Source: Pseudomonas pseudonitroreducens
GTDB taxonomy: Bacteria > Pseudomonadota > Gammaproteobacteria > Pseudomonadales > Pseudomonadaceae
Direction of reading: 5' to 3'
Assembly (NCBI RefSeq): GCF_021603645.1
Contig: NZ_BQHJ01000007.1
Location: 186,001 to 250,000 of the forward strand
Length of the DNA: 64,000 bases
Shown: piece after piece, positions 34,451 to 43,317 of the stretch
How positions within the stretch are numbered: position 1 is the first letter of the stretch
How the letters are laid out: each line of letters begins with the position of its first letter
Notes under the pieces: generated by a model
Seen by the model: the letters and a program-made list of their open reading frames with translations, nothing else
Told to the model about the DNA's origin: nothing
Database searches by the model: none
Made by a program: the position numbers and the translations under genes

Positions 34451-35188
34451 ATGACGAATTTCATGGACGAACTGACTGCAATCCTGGAAGAAGTACTGGA
34501 AGACGAAGGCAAGAATGACGGCAATGAGGAGCTCGACTCCTACATTCCCCATCTCTACCGCTCATTGACCGAGCCGGGCTTCGTTCGACTCGATCTCCAT
34601 CGAATTCCTTCATTAACTGGCAAAATCCAGCGGGCGGACCCGAATCTTGCTTCCGATCTGGATGATGGACAATCCTGCTATGTGGCGAAACGCCTGAAGC
34701 GTAGTTGGAGCTTTGGTGCTTATACCGACCTGTATCGACGAATGTCTGCGGTGGACCCGGAAACAGCAGCGTCGTTCAAGTACGACGGTGTATCGATTGC
34801 CGATGTTGCCAGGGTCGCTGAGCAAGAGAGTGAACAGCTTGCGGCTTGCCTGGGCGCCCACCTGCCAGCCTATGTCTTCAAGGATCTGGAGGAGGAAATC
34901 GTCGGCTATGAAGTTACCTCCCCTGAGATACTCCATGCCCTCCTGAGCAACTCCGTCTACTACAACTTCTCGGAGTTTGGTTATCGAGACCCGGCGCAGA
35001 GTGCCGAAGAAGAGTTCATCAATCACCTACTGGTCTACGGTGAACAGATTTCCATTCACTTCCCCAGCCTTGGGGGGATGCTCCATCTGGGCAACTGTGG
35101 TCAGGTATTCATTGCGGCCGACAGTCAAGATCAATTGGAACAGTTGGCTCTCATCGTGAAACCAGTCGGCGAGCTCGTCGACGCATAA
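34451..35188 (+). CDS. Uncharacterised 245-aa protein
   Basis: Not recognised. It has a highly acidic N-terminus (ELTAILEEVLEDEGKNDGNEELD) and no signal peptide or transmembrane segment, so it is probably cytoplasmic. A possible fold boundary is near residue 120 (EQESEQLAACLGAHLPAYV). The ribosome site AAGGA is about 9 nt before the ATG. It stands alone, between the diguanylate cyclase and the convergent dipZ-like gene. Codon use is less GC-biased than its neighbours, a hint of transfer or of a small accessory insertion. Confidence 0.7.
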   Translation: MTNFMDELTAILEEVLEDEGKNDGNEELDSYIPHLYRSLTEPGFVRLDLHRIPSLTGKIQRADPNLASDLDDGQSCYVAKRLKRSWSFGAYTDLYRRMSAVDPETAASFKYDGVSIADVARVAEQESEQLAACLGAHLPAYVFKDLEEEIVGYEVTSPEILHALLSNSVYYNFSEFGYRDPAQSAEEEFINHLLVYGEQISIHFPSLGGMLHLGNCGQVFIAADSQDQLEQLALIVKPVGELVDA

Positions 35189-35256
35189 CCCATGGACGGT
35201 CCCGGTGAGTTCGCACTCACCGGAATCTACTTGCCAAACAACAGCCGACCGCAAGA

Positions 35257-36477
35257 TCAGATCTGCGGGCTGACTGCTCCGCGATCCTTCAACAACGCCT
35301 GAATCACCTGCTCCTGTTCCTCATACCCACCCTCCCCGATCGACAGGTGGCGCACGCGCCCCTGGGCGTCGATGAAGTAGTGCGCCGGCCAGTACTGGTT
35401 GGCGAAGGCGTTCCAGATGCGGTACTGGTTATCCAGCGCCACGGGGTAATGGATATCGTGCTTCTGCACAGCGGCGCGGACATTGGCGGGGACGCGCTCG
35501 TACGGATACTCCGGTGTATGCACGCCGATCACCACCAAGCCCTGGTCCGCATATTTCTTCGCCCAGGCGTTCACGTAAGGCAGGCTGTGCTGGCAGTTGA
35601 TGCAGTCGTAGGTCCAGAAGTCGACCAGCACTACCTTGCCGCGCAGGTCGCGCAGGTTCAGTTCCGGGCTGTTGATCCACTCCACCGCGCCTTGCAGCTC
35701 GGGGGCCGGGCCCAGGTCGGGCAGGCGTTCTGCGCCGTGGGCCATGTCACCGGGCATCAGTTGGCTGATGAGCGCGGGCACGCCGTCGATGACCTTGTGC
35801 TCCAGACTGTTCACCAGGGTCGATGAGCTACCCGAAGCCAGCTGCGCGCTGGTGCCGCTGGCGATGCCGACCACCGCCAGCAGGGCGAGCACACCGGTGG
35901 CGCGTCGCAGGCCTTCGACGACCGCCAGGCGCGGCCGCAAGTGCTGCATCAGCCGGCGACCGGCGAAGAGAACCACGCCCAGTACCGTGGCGCTTCCCAG
36001 CCCATAGGCAAACAGCAGCAGGCTGGTCTGCGCACTCGGGCCTTGCAGCATCGCGCCGGAGAGAATCAGCCCCAGCACCGGGCCGGCGCAGGGCGCCCAC
36101 AGCAGGCCGGCGGCAAAGCCCATCATCCACGCGGAAAACACCGGCGGCATGCATCGGGCTTCGCCGTGCAGACGATCACCGAGCCAGGCCCAGGGTCGCG
36201 CCAGCCAGTCGCTGAAGCGCGGCCAAAGCAGCGCCAGTGCAGAGACCGACAGCAGTACCAGCGCAAACCACCGGCCCCATTCGCTGGCGGCAATCACCCA
36301 GTTGCTGGAAACACTCGCCAGGCTCGCCAGCACGGCGAACCCGCTGGCCAGGCCGAGCAGCGTGACCCACGGCGACCACGCCGGACCGCCGACACGCTGC
36401 AACAACAATGGAAGCACAGGAAGAATGCAGGGGCTGAGCAGGGTCAGCGCCCCGCCGAGAAAGGCGATGAGCAGCAT
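35257..36477 (-). CDS. dipZ: DipZ-like fusion: CcdA-type membrane domain plus periplasmic thioredoxin domain
   Basis: A 406-aa protein. Residues ~1-235 are a CcdA/DsbD-beta-like membrane domain of several helices with a paired-cysteine transport motif (PCILP early; APCAGP mid). After a linker, a TlpA/thioredoxin-like domain carries the redox site CINC near residue 290. The fusion transfers electrons from cytoplasmic thioredoxin to periplasmic thiols. It lies close to a DUF2790 gene, the two-component system and the hvf genes. The thioredoxin-like domain is periplasmic. Confidence 0.92.
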   Translation of the reverse strand: MLLIAFLGGALTLLSPCILPVLPLLLQRVGGPAWSPWVTLLGLASGFAVLASLASVSSNWVIAASEWGRWFALVLLSVSALALLWPRFSDWLARPWAWLGDRLHGEARCMPPVFSAWMMGFAAGLLWAPCAGPVLGLILSGAMLQGPSAQTSLLLFAYGLGSATVLGVVLFAGRRLMQHLRPRLAVVEGLRRATGVLALLAVVGIASGTSAQLASGSSSTLVNSLEHKVIDGVPALISQLMPGDMAHGAERLPDLGPAPELQGAVEWINSPELNLRDLRGKVVLVDFWTYDCINCQHSLPYVNAWAKKYADQGLVVIGVHTPEYPYERVPANVRAAVQKHDIHYPVALDNQYRIWNAFANQYWPAHYFIDAQGRVRHLSIGEGGYEEQEQVIQALLKDRGAVSPQI

Positions 36478-36569
36478 GGAAACCTCGATGGGCCGGCGGC
36501 CCGTGGGCTTTTTCTGGAGTGAACAGCAGGAAAAACGCCGCGGCCATCCGTGGCTGCGGCTCAGGGGAA

Positions 36570-36842
36570 TCAGCCGCCTTCGTTGCAGTTGGTGGCGAAC
36601 TTGCGATAGGCCAGGCTGTGCGGCTGGCCGTGGGAATCCAGGTAATCCATGCGGGCGTTGACAATGCCGCAGTCGAAGGGCGACGCCGCCTCTTCCTGGA
36701 TGGCAACGACCTTTTTCACGTCGAGTTTCTGGCCGTAGTGGTACTGCTCAACGGGCTGCGTGTCGGCAGCCTGGGCGCCAAAGCTGGCGAAGGCGGCAAC
36801 GGCGGCGAAGAGGCAAGCATTGGCGATCTGGATGGCTTTCAT
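36570..36842 (-). CDS. DUF2790 small periplasmic protein
   Basis: A 90-aa secreted protein with a signal peptide (MKAIQIANACLFAAVAAFASFGAQA, cut near residue 25) and the DUF2790 pattern: YHYGQKLDV, paired cysteines in FDCG and TNC, and a MDYLDSHGQ turn. The ATG at 36842 is preferred over an upstream in-frame start because the signal peptide begins there; a ribosome site AGGAG precedes it. DUF2790 proteins are Pseudomonas-typical, with unknown function. It is 92 nt upstream of the dipZ-like gene on the same strand, so co-transcription is plausible. Confidence 0.85.
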   Translation of the reverse strand: MKAIQIANACLFAAVAAFASFGAQAADTQPVEQYHYGQKLDVKKVVAIQEEAASPFDCGIVNARMDYLDSHGQPHSLAYRKFATNCNEGG

Positions 36843-36983
36843 GGTGGTTCTCCTGTCCTGTGTCGGGTTTGGCCGGCGAAGGCTGTGTGCCTCGCCGTTG
36901 CTGCCCATTTCACGTTCAGGAGGTATCGGGCTTGTGTCGCGCAGGCCCTTGGTTTGCCGCGCCGGGTATCGGCGGCGGCTGTA

Positions 36984-37034
36984 GATACAGTGGAATACAA
37001 AGCACGGAAGGCAAGCGTGGCGCTGCGCTATAAA
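36984..37034 (+). promoter_or_regulatory. Response-regulator-type promoter upstream of the two-component genes
   Basis: GATACA-N5-ATACAA (36984-37000) is a direct repeat with a 10-11 bp period. TATAAA (37029-37034) is a good -10 box, and no good -35 box lies between, as expected of an activator-dependent promoter. The same repeat recurs before 39252 and before hvfA. Confidence 0.55.
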
Positions 37035-37067
37035 CTCGCCTCAACCCACTGTGAATGAGGCACCGGC

Positions 37068-37808
37068 ATGGACCATGTCGATCACGTACTGATCGTCGAC
37101 GACGACCGCGAGATTCGCGAGCTGGTCGGCAACTACCTGAAGAAGAACGGCCTGCGCGTGAGCCTGGCGGCGGACGGCCGGCAGATGCGCGCCTTCCTCG
37201 ATGCCAACTCGGTCGACCTGATCGTGCTCGACATCATGATGCCCGGCGACGACGGCCTGAAGCTGTGCCGCGAGCTGCGCGTGGGCAAGCACAAGTCCAC
37301 ACCGGTGCTGATGCTCACCGCGCGCAACGACGAGACCGACCGCATCATCGGCCTGGAGATGGGCGCCGACGACTACCTCACCAAGCCCTTCTCTGCCCGC
37401 GAGCTGCTCGCGCGGATCAACGCCGTGCTGCGCCGCACGCGCATGCTGCCGCCGAACCTGCAGGTCAGCGAGGCGAGCCGGCTGATCGGCTTCGGTCGCT
37501 GGAAGCTCGACACCACCGCGCGCCACCTGCTCGATGAAGACGGCACCCTGGTCGCCCTGAGCGGCGCCGAGTACCGCCTGCTGCGCGTGTTCGTCGATCA
37601 CCCGCAACGCGTGCTCAGCCGCGAACAATTGCTGAACCTCACGCAAGGCCGCGAGGCGGACATCTTCGATCGCTCCATCGACCTGCTGGTCAGCCGCCTG
37701 CGCCAGCGCCTGCTGGATGACGCCCGCGAACCCGCCTACATCAAGACGGTGCGCAGCGAAGGCTACGTCTTCGCCCTGGCCGTCGAACTGCTCGAGCCCA
37801 ACGCATGA
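37068..37808 (+). CDS. OmpR-family response regulator
   Basis: A 246-aa protein. Receiver domain with DDD at 11-13, phospho-acceptor D55 (VLDIMMPG), a switch T in MLTARN and conserved K in TKPFSARE; then an OmpR/PhoB winged-helix domain (about 140-240: GAEYRLLRVFVDHPQRVLSREQLLNLTQ, IDLLVSRLRQRL, VRSEGYVFA). It is activated by phosphate from the kinase gene that overlaps its stop (ATGA). Direct repeats matching the OmpR-family site style lie before its own gene, the MsrQ-like/hvfX genes and hvfA, so it probably controls the copper cluster. Metal specificity is inferred from that. Confidence 0.94.
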   Translation: MDHVDHVLIVDDDREIRELVGNYLKKNGLRVSLAADGRQMRAFLDANSVDLIVLDIMMPGDDGLKLCRELRVGKHKSTPVLMLTARNDETDRIIGLEMGADDYLTKPFSARELLARINAVLRRTRMLPPNLQVSEASRLIGFGRWKLDTTARHLLDEDGTLVALSGAEYRLLRVFVDHPQRVLSREQLLNLTQGREADIFDRSIDLLVSRLRQRLLDDAREPAYIKTVRSEGYVFALAVELLEPNA

Positions 37809-39115
37809 AATCCGTCCTGCACTGGCCGCGTACGCTGGCCGCGCGCCTGGCGCTGATCTTTCTCGCCGGGCTGGTGTTCGCCTACAGCCTGTCGTTCTGC
37901 TCGCAGTTCTACGAGCGCTACCAGAGCGCGCGCAGCATGATGCTGGGCAACCTGGAAACCGACGTCAGCACCGCCGTCGCACTGCTCGATCGCCTGCCGC
38001 TGGACGAACGCGAGCGCTGGCTGCCCATGGTCCAGCGCCCCAACTACCGCTACCGCCTGGATGGCGGCCAGCCCGGCGAGCCGATGAACATGGCGCAGGC
38101 GCCGATGGCGGCGACCTCCATCGCCGATGCCATCGGCCCGCGCTACGGGCTGCGCTTCGAGAACATCCCCGGCGCCACCCCGCACTTCCAGGTGCACCTG
38201 AAACTCGCCGACGGCATGCCGCTGACCATCGACGTGACACCCAAGGGCGTGCCCGTGGCGCAGTGGCTGCCCTGGGTACTGATCGTTCAACTGGCGCTGT
38301 TGCTGCTCTGCACCTGGCTTGCGGTGCGCCTGGCGATTCGCCCGCTGACGCGCCTGGCCCAGGCGGTGGATCATCTCGACCCGGACGCCCCGGCGCCGGA
38401 GCTGGACGAGCGCGGCCCCAGCGAAGTCGCCTACGCCGCCCGCGCCTTCAACGCGCTGCAGGGTCGTATCGGCTCGTACCTCAAGGAGCGCATGCAACTG
38501 CTCGCCGCTATCTCCCATGATCTGCAGACGCCCATCACGCGGATGAAACTGCGCGTCGAGCAGATGGACGACTCGCCCGAACGCGAACGCCTGTGGAGCG
38601 ACCTGGAAGAAATGCAGCATCTGGTCCGCGAGGGCGTGGCCTACGCCCGCAGCATGGACGGCGCCAGCGAGGCGGCGGTGAAGGTCAACCTCGACGCCTT
38701 TCTCGACAGCCTGGTGCTCGACTATCAGGACAGCGGCCAGGCCGTGGAGCTGCTGGGCAGCAGCCATGCCGTGCTGGAAACCCGCCCCCACGCGCTGCGC
38801 CGGGTGCTCACCAACCTGGTGGATAACGCGCTGAAGTTCGGCGGCTCCGCCCAGGTGGAGGTCGAGCGCGATGCCCAGGGTGTCGTGTGTGTTCGTGTAC
38901 TCGACGACGGCCCCGGCATTCCCGAGGACGAGCTCACCGAAGTGCTGAAACCCTTCTACCGGGTGGAAAGCTCGCGCAACCGCGGCACCGGCGGCACCGG
39001 CCTGGGGCTGGCGATTGCCCAGCAACTGAGCCAGGCCCTGGGTGGCACGCTGAGCCTGTCCAACCGCGCCAGCGGCGGGCTGTGTGCGCAGCTGGAATTG
39101 CCCCCGGCCAGTTGA
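37805..39115 (+). CDS. Sensor histidine kinase
   Basis: A 436-aa membrane kinase. TM1 is at ~15-35; a periplasmic sensor of ~120 residues follows (no cysteine or Met-rich metal motif obvious); TM2 is at ~160-180; a HAMP linker comes next; HisKA has phospho-acceptor H238 in AISHDLQTP; and the ATPase domain has N-box NLVDNALKFG, DDGPGIP and GTGLGLAI. The start overlaps the response-regulator stop as ATGA. The stop is followed closely by a second copy of the shared repeat motif. Ligand unknown; copper or other metals are an inference from the neighbours. Confidence 0.94.
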   Translation: MKSVLHWPRTLAARLALIFLAGLVFAYSLSFCSQFYERYQSARSMMLGNLETDVSTAVALLDRLPLDERERWLPMVQRPNYRYRLDGGQPGEPMNMAQAPMAATSIADAIGPRYGLRFENIPGATPHFQVHLKLADGMPLTIDVTPKGVPVAQWLPWVLIVQLALLLLCTWLAVRLAIRPLTRLAQAVDHLDPDAPAPELDERGPSEVAYAARAFNALQGRIGSYLKERMQLLAAISHDLQTPITRMKLRVEQMDDSPERERLWSDLEEMQHLVREGVAYARSMDGASEAAVKVNLDAFLDSLVLDYQDSGQAVELLGSSHAVLETRPHALRRVLTNLVDNALKFGGSAQVEVERDAQGVVCVRVLDDGPGIPEDELTEVLKPFYRVESSRNRGTGGTGLGLAIAQQLSQALGGTLSLSNRASGGLCAQLELPPAS

Positions 39116-39134
39116 GGCTGCTCTTGAGAGAGGT

Positions 39135-39181
39135 GTACACAGAGATACAAGACGGCCATCCCCGGACACATCCGGTATAAA
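39135..39181 (+). promoter_or_regulatory. Shared direct-repeat promoter before the MsrQ-like gene
   Basis: GTACA-N5-ATACAA (39135-39150) repeats the motif seen at 36984, and TATAAA lies at 39176-39181. The spacing from repeat to -10 is 25 bp, against 28 at the first site. It sits after the kinase stop and drives 39252 onwards. Confidence 0.5.
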
Positions 39182-39251
39182 GCCCCTCGCCAAGATGGCT
39201 CCACGAACAGCGGCGGCAACCCGCCCGCCGCGTTCCCCAAAGGAGCCTGCC

Positions 39252-39890
39252 ATGAACCGTCCCACCGAAAACGCCAGCCTGCATGGCTGGCGCCTGTTCT
39301 CCCTGCTGTCAGCCCTGGTGCTGCTCGTCACCGCGCTGGCCCTGTGGAGCCAACCGCAATGGGTCGAAGCCCTGCGCAGCGCGATCCGCGTCACCGCCCG
39401 CACGTCCTTCGCACTGTTCCTCGCCACCTTTCTCGCCTCGTCCCTGATGGCATTGGTACCGAGCGGCTTCACCCGCGGCCTGTTGCGTGAGCGGCGCTTC
39501 CTCGGGCTGGCCTTCGCCTTCTCCCACGCCGTGCACGCGCTGCTGATTATTCTCTATGTGAAGTTCTTCCCCGAGACCTTCTGGCACGGCCGCAGCGCCG
39601 CCGCGAACATCCCCGGCTCCGTTGGCTATGTCTTCATCCTCCTGCTGACCCTCACCTCTTTCCCCTATGCAGTGAGACTGCTCGGCGCCCGTGCCTGGAA
39701 ATTGCTGCACAGCACCGGCACCTGGGTGATCGCCGGGGTGTTCCTGCTCTCCTTCTACAAGCGCCTGCCGATGGGCTCCTGGTACCCGCTGGGCTTCGGC
39801 CTGATCTTCAGCGCCATCGCCTTCAAGCTCGTCGCCAAGCTGGCCGTGCACCTGCGCCGTGGCGCGCGCCCCGCCCTGCCGAACGCCTGA
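39252..39890 (+). CDS. Ferric-reductase-like (MsrQ-type) transmembrane haem protein
   Basis: A 212-aa protein with about six transmembrane helices. The His residues in FSHAVHALL and LLHSTGTW are candidate haem ligands, as in MsrQ and the ferric-reductase-like family. The ATG at 39252 has AAAGGAG upstream; longer frames run into the kinase gene. MsrQ passes electrons to MsrP for methionine sulfoxide repair, but no msrP is nearby, so the partner may differ. It is next to hvfX, consistent with a copper/oxidative-stress context. Confidence 0.85.
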   Translation: MNRPTENASLHGWRLFSLLSALVLLVTALALWSQPQWVEALRSAIRVTARTSFALFLATFLASSLMALVPSGFTRGLLRERRFLGLAFAFSHAVHALLIILYVKFFPETFWHGRSAAANIPGSVGYVFILLLTLTSFPYAVRLLGARAWKLLHSTGTWVIAGVFLLSFYKRLPMGSWYPLGFGLIFSAIAFKLVAKLAVHLRRGARPALPNA

Positions 39891-39969
39891 CTCCGACTTC
39901 ATCGACAACCGGGCTATCCGCCGCCCGGCCACCCGAGCCTTGCCCACGACCTTGCCCAAGAGGTGCACC

Positions 39970-40485
39970 ATGACCCTGCTGACCCTGAACCCGCTCAAGA
40001 CCGCCTTCGACCAACTCGACCGCCTCGCCGCCTGGGGCTGGGACATTCCCCTGCGGCTGTTCCTGGCCTGGGAGTTCTTCGAGTCAGGCCTGGAGAAATG
40101 GCACGGCGACAACTGGTTCGAGCAGATCCACGCCAGCTTCCCCTTCCCCTTCAACCACTTCTCCGCCGGCTTCGACTGGCAGGTGTCTATGTGGGCCGAA
40201 CTGGTCGCACCGGTGCTATTGCTGCTGGGCCTGGCGACACGCTTCGCGTCCGCCTCGCTGATCGTCGTCACCATCGTGGCCATCGCCGCGGTGCACTGGC
40301 CGGCGCAGTGGTCGACCTTGTCCGAGCTCGCCCAGGGCTATTCGATCACCGACCATGGCTTCGGCAACTACAAGCTGCCGCTGATCTATCTGGTGGCGTT
40401 GTTGCCGCTGCTGCTCAAGGGTGCGGGCACGCTGAGTGTGGATGGGTTGGTGCGGCGGTTCATGGGGGCTTCGCGCATGGCCTGA
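39970..40485 (+). CDS. hvfX: DoxX-like membrane protein, HvfX type
   Basis: A 171-aa inner-membrane protein with four predicted helices and the DoxX pattern LRLFLAWEFFESGLEKWHGDNWF. DoxX-family HvfX proteins accompany HvfA/B/C in copper-binding peptide (oxazolone/thioamide) clusters such as that of Haemophilus influenzae. The hvfABC genes lie 1.2 kb to the right on the other strand. The ATG at 39970 follows a GAGGTGC-type site. HvfX identity is by family resemblance and context. Confidence 0.85.
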   Translation: MTLLTLNPLKTAFDQLDRLAAWGWDIPLRLFLAWEFFESGLEKWHGDNWFEQIHASFPFPFNHFSAGFDWQVSMWAELVAPVLLLLGLATRFASASLIVVTIVAIAAVHWPAQWSTLSELAQGYSITDHGFGNYKLPLIYLVALLPLLLKGAGTLSVDGLVRRFMGASRMA

Positions 40486-40621
40486 TCGGCTGCTGATTCT
40501 GAAGAGAACCGGGCAACGCCCTCTCCTTGGGAGAGGGCGTTTTCGTTTGTCTGCAGGAAAGTTGTACAGGCTTGCAGAACCGAGCCTGGTCCCGCCCCGC
40601 GACAGGTTCCTACCCTATGAC

Positions 40622-41146
40622 ATACAAGCGAGCTTGCTCGCGAACGGTACTCCCGGCAGCTGCAACGCCGGATCGGTTCGCGAGCAAGCTCTCTCCTACG
40701 AAAAGCTAAAAGATCCGGCGCCGGGCATGGGCCGTTTCTGTTCAGGAAGCACCGGATACAACCGACCACTGTAGGAGCGAGCTTGCTCGCGAACAGTGCT
40801 CCCGGCAGCTGCGGCGCAGGGTCGGTTCGCGAGCAAGCTCGCTCCTACAAAAAGCCAAAAGATCCGGCGCCGGGCATGGGCCGTTTCTGTTCAGGAAGCA
40901 CCGGATACAACCGACCACTGCAGGAGCGAGCTTGCTCGCGAACGGTGCTCCCGGCAGCTGCGGCGCTGGATCGGTTCGCGAGCAAGCTCGCTCCTACAAA
41001 AAGCCAAAAGATCGTGCGCCGGGCATGGGCCGTTTCTGCTCAGGAAACGCCGGGCACAGCCGAACGCCGTAGGAGCGAGCTTGCTCGCGAACGGTTCTCC
41101 CGGCAGCTCCGGCGCTGGATCGGTTCGCGAGCAAGCTCGCTCCTAC
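40622..41146. repeat. Tandem array of four REPIN units, 149-bp period
   Basis: Four units start at 40622, 40771, 40920 and 41069, exactly 149 bp apart. Each has GAGCGAGCTTGCTCGCGAAC at its left, a variable middle, and the inverted copy ending in CTCCTAC. Between units there is a ~65-bp conserved spacer (starting near AAAAGATC and reading GGCATGGGCCGTTTCTG). The first unit is degenerate at its left edge. This fills most of the 730-bp gap 40486-41215, which holds no gene. Confidence 0.92.
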
Positions 41147-41160
41147 AAAAAGGCAAAAGC

Positions 41161-41193
41161 AAAAAGCCCGCGCACCGATGGGGGTGCGCGGGC
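41161..41193 (-). terminator. Terminator of the hvfABC-ohr operon
   Basis: AGCCCGCGCACC-loop-GGTGCGCGGGCT, followed on the minus strand by AAAAA/TTTTT, begins 23 nt after the ohr stop. A strong hairpin with the right orientation. Confidence 0.82.
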
Positions 41194-41215
41194 TGGGTTG
41201 TGAATAAAAATCTGA

Positions 41216-41638
41216 TCAGGGAATGACGAACCCGACCTCGATATTGCCGCGAGTTGCCTTGGAATACGGGCAGATCTGATGCGCTTCGTCGACCAGCCTG
41301 GCCTTGTCCGCGGCGTCCAGCCCTGGCAGGTGCACGGTGAGCTGGGCGGCCAGGGCGAAGCCGCCGTCGGCGGTGTTGCCCAGGGAGACTTCGGCGTCCA
41401 CCGCCACATCGGCCGGCAGGCGCAGGTTCAGCTTCTGCCCGGCGCGGCGCAAGGCGCCGATAAAACAGGCCGACCAACCGATGGCGAACAACTGCTCGGG
41501 GTTGCTGCCGGGGCGGCCCGAGCCAGGTGGGCTCAGCGGCAGGTCCAGCTCACCATCGGTGGTCTGGCCGCGGCCGTCGCGGCCACCAGTGGTATGGGTG
41601 TGGGCGGTGTAGATCACGCTTGCCAGAGTTTCGGTCAT
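41216..41638 (-). CDS. ohr: Organic hydroperoxide reductase Ohr
   Basis: A 140-aa OsmC/Ohr-family enzyme with both catalytic cysteines, SACFIGAL and HQICPYSKATRGN. It reduces organic hydroperoxides using lipoyl-type thiols, in the cytoplasm. The GGAG-containing ribosome site is 8 nt before the ATG. It begins only 12 nt after the hvfC stop, so it is probably the last gene of the hvf operon; this linkage of peroxide defence to a copper peptide cluster is unusual. No OhrR repressor is visible in the window. Confidence 0.95.
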   Translation of the reverse strand: MTETLASVIYTAHTHTTGGRDGRGQTTDGELDLPLSPPGSGRPGSNPEQLFAIGWSACFIGALRRAGQKLNLRLPADVAVDAEVSLGNTADGGFALAAQLTVHLPGLDAADKARLVDEAHQICPYSKATRGNIEVGFVIP

Positions 41639-41650
41639 GGCGCTTCTCCT

Positions 41651-42424
41651 TCAGGGGCGATGCAATGGGGGACGACGCGATGTGGTGCAGTTGGGGCGGG
41701 TGCCGAGCACCACGCCTTGCTCTTTCAGGCTGCGCAGCAGGGCGATGCCCTGCTCTTCGATGGCGGCCAGTTCGATGCCGGCGATTTCCGCCAGCGCCTT
41801 GAGATGTTGGCGACCGGTAAGTTGCCATTGTTGCAGCGACACCAGCAGCGCATGGGCCAGCGGGGCCAGGCGCGAGAAGTGCACCTTCAGGTCCGCGCCG
41901 CGGCGTGCCAGCAGCAGTGTCGGCTCGGCCGGGGCTTGCTGCGGGACGTGTTCGGGGCCGATGTGGCTGACCGGCCAGGTGTAGGCCAGCGGCAGCGCGA
42001 GACTGGAGAGCTGCGGCACGCCGTCGAGCAGGTCGCCGTGCGGATCATGGGCCGGTTCGATCCTGTCGCTGAGCAGCAGCGCGGTCTCGATCCATTCGTA
42101 GTGGGCCAGCTCGGCCACCCAGCCGGGCTGCTCGCCGCGGCTTTCGAGGTACTCGACGAACTCGCCGGCGACCTCGGTGAACAGAGGCGTCTGGCAACGG
42201 AAGCCGGCGTAGAAATCCTCGGTCAGCGCTTGCCAATGCTCGTGCGCGAGGCTGGCATGCAGCACCGGGAAATTGCCGGCCAGCAGCGATTGCAGGTTGC
42301 CGAAGAACAGCTGCCGGTACACCACCAGGCGCCGCGCCTCGATGCCGGGCGGCGGCTCGCTGCCCTGCGGGTCGCGGATATAGCGGGTCATGCGCAGTTG
42401 CTGTTCGCGCAGGGACTCAGCCAT
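41651..42424 (-). CDS. hvfC: HvfC-like RiPP maturation protein (DUF2063)
   Basis: A 257-aa protein with a DUF2063-type N-terminus ([28 protein letters not shown]) containing the partner-binding region. The ATG at 42424 overlaps the hvfB stop by 8 nt. Longer starts lie inside hvfB. HvfC/MbnC-type proteins bind the MNIO enzyme and the precursor peptide to allow cysteine modification. Not catalytic by itself as far as is known. Confidence 0.9.
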   Translation of the reverse strand: MAESLREQQLRMTRYIRDPQGSEPPPGIEARRLVVYRQLFFGNLQSLLAGNFPVLHASLAHEHWQALTEDFYAGFRCQTPLFTEVAGEFVEYLESRGEQPGWVAELAHYEWIETALLLSDRIEPAHDPHGDLLDGVPQLSSLALPLAYTWPVSHIGPEHVPQQAPAEPTLLLARRGADLKVHFSRLAPLAHALLVSLQQWQLTGRQHLKALAEIAGIELAAIEEQGIALLRSLKEQGVVLGTRPNCTTSRRPPLHRP

Positions 42425-43256
42425 GGCGCACCTCCGGCTGGCGCGCGGCAGCCTGCAGGCCGCGGATGTACTCCACCTCGCCAAGCAACTCGGCCAGCGG
42501 AGGCAGGTTGAAGTCGCGTTCCAGCAGGGTCGGGACCGTGCCCAGATGCTGGTAGGCGCTGGCCAGCAGGCTCCAGACGTCGTCCTTTACGGCAGCGCCG
42601 TGGGTGTCGATCTTCAGGTCCGGCGCCTCGTCGTAGTGCCCGGCGACATGCAGGCAAACCACGCGCTCGGCCGGCACGCGTGCCAGGAATCCGGCAGCGT
42701 CGTAACCGTGGTTGTGGGCGTTGACGTAGAGGTTGTTGACGTCCAGCAGCAGGTCGCAGTCAGCCTCGCTGAGCACCGCGCGGAGGAAGTCGATTTCGCT
42801 CAGCGCCTGATAGGGCGCGGCGTAGTAGGAAATGTTTTCCACGGCGATACGACGGCCGAGGACGTCCTGCACCTCACGGATACGCCCGGCGATGTGGCGC
42901 ACGGCCTCGTCGGTGAAGGGCATGGGAATCAGGTCGTAGAGATGGCCATCGTCGGAGCAGTAGCTCAGGTGTTCGCTGAACAGCGACACCTGGTGCTGGT
43001 CGAGGAACTCGCGAACACGCCGCAGGAACACCTGGTCCAGCGGTTCCGGGCCGCCGAGGGACAGCGACAGCCCATGGCAGGACAGCGGGAAGCGTTCGGC
43101 CAGGCGCGCCAGGCCTTCGCCATAGGAACCGCCGACACCGATCCAGTTGTCCGGGGCGACTTCGAGGAAATCCACGGCGCGGTCGTCCATTTTCAGCAAC
43201 TCGGGCAGCAGGGCGCGGCGCAGGCCGAGGCCGGCTCCATTGAGGGATGTGGTCAT
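42417..43256 (-). CDS. hvfB: HvfB-like multinuclear iron oxidase (MNIO, DUF692)
   Basis: A 279-aa TIM-barrel protein with the metal-ligand clusters of the MNIO family: FLEVAPDN near residue 30, [39 protein letters not shown] and HVAGHYD...DTHGAAV. Such enzymes use a di- or tri-iron centre and oxygen to turn precursor cysteines into oxazolone-thioamide pairs that bind copper. The ATG at 43256 has AGGAG upstream. Sits directly after hvfA, as in Haemophilus. Confidence 0.94.
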   Translation of the reverse strand: MTTSLNGAGLGLRRALLPELLKMDDRAVDFLEVAPDNWIGVGGSYGEGLARLAERFPLSCHGLSLSLGGPEPLDQVFLRRVREFLDQHQVSLFSEHLSYCSDDGHLYDLIPMPFTDEAVRHIAGRIREVQDVLGRRIAVENISYYAAPYQALSEIDFLRAVLSEADCDLLLDVNNLYVNAHNHGYDAAGFLARVPAERVVCLHVAGHYDEAPDLKIDTHGAAVKDDVWSLLASAYQHLGTVPTLLERDFNLPPLAELLGEVEYIRGLQAAARQPEVRHG

Positions 43257-43317
43257 GGCGGTCTCCTAGGCGAAGTGCCCTCCCCGGCCAGCGGCGCGGG
43301 GAGGTCTGCGGGGAATG

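Noticed and set aside
37763-39472. Minus-strand open frame (569 aa) opposite the sensor kinase
   Set aside because: The kinase has all family motifs on the plus strand; this frame has none.
40622-41146. Regular repeats that look at first like a CRISPR array
   Set aside because: The repeats are palindromic REP pairs with a 149-bp period and conserved spacers, not 23-47-bp repeats with unique spacers; no cas genes.
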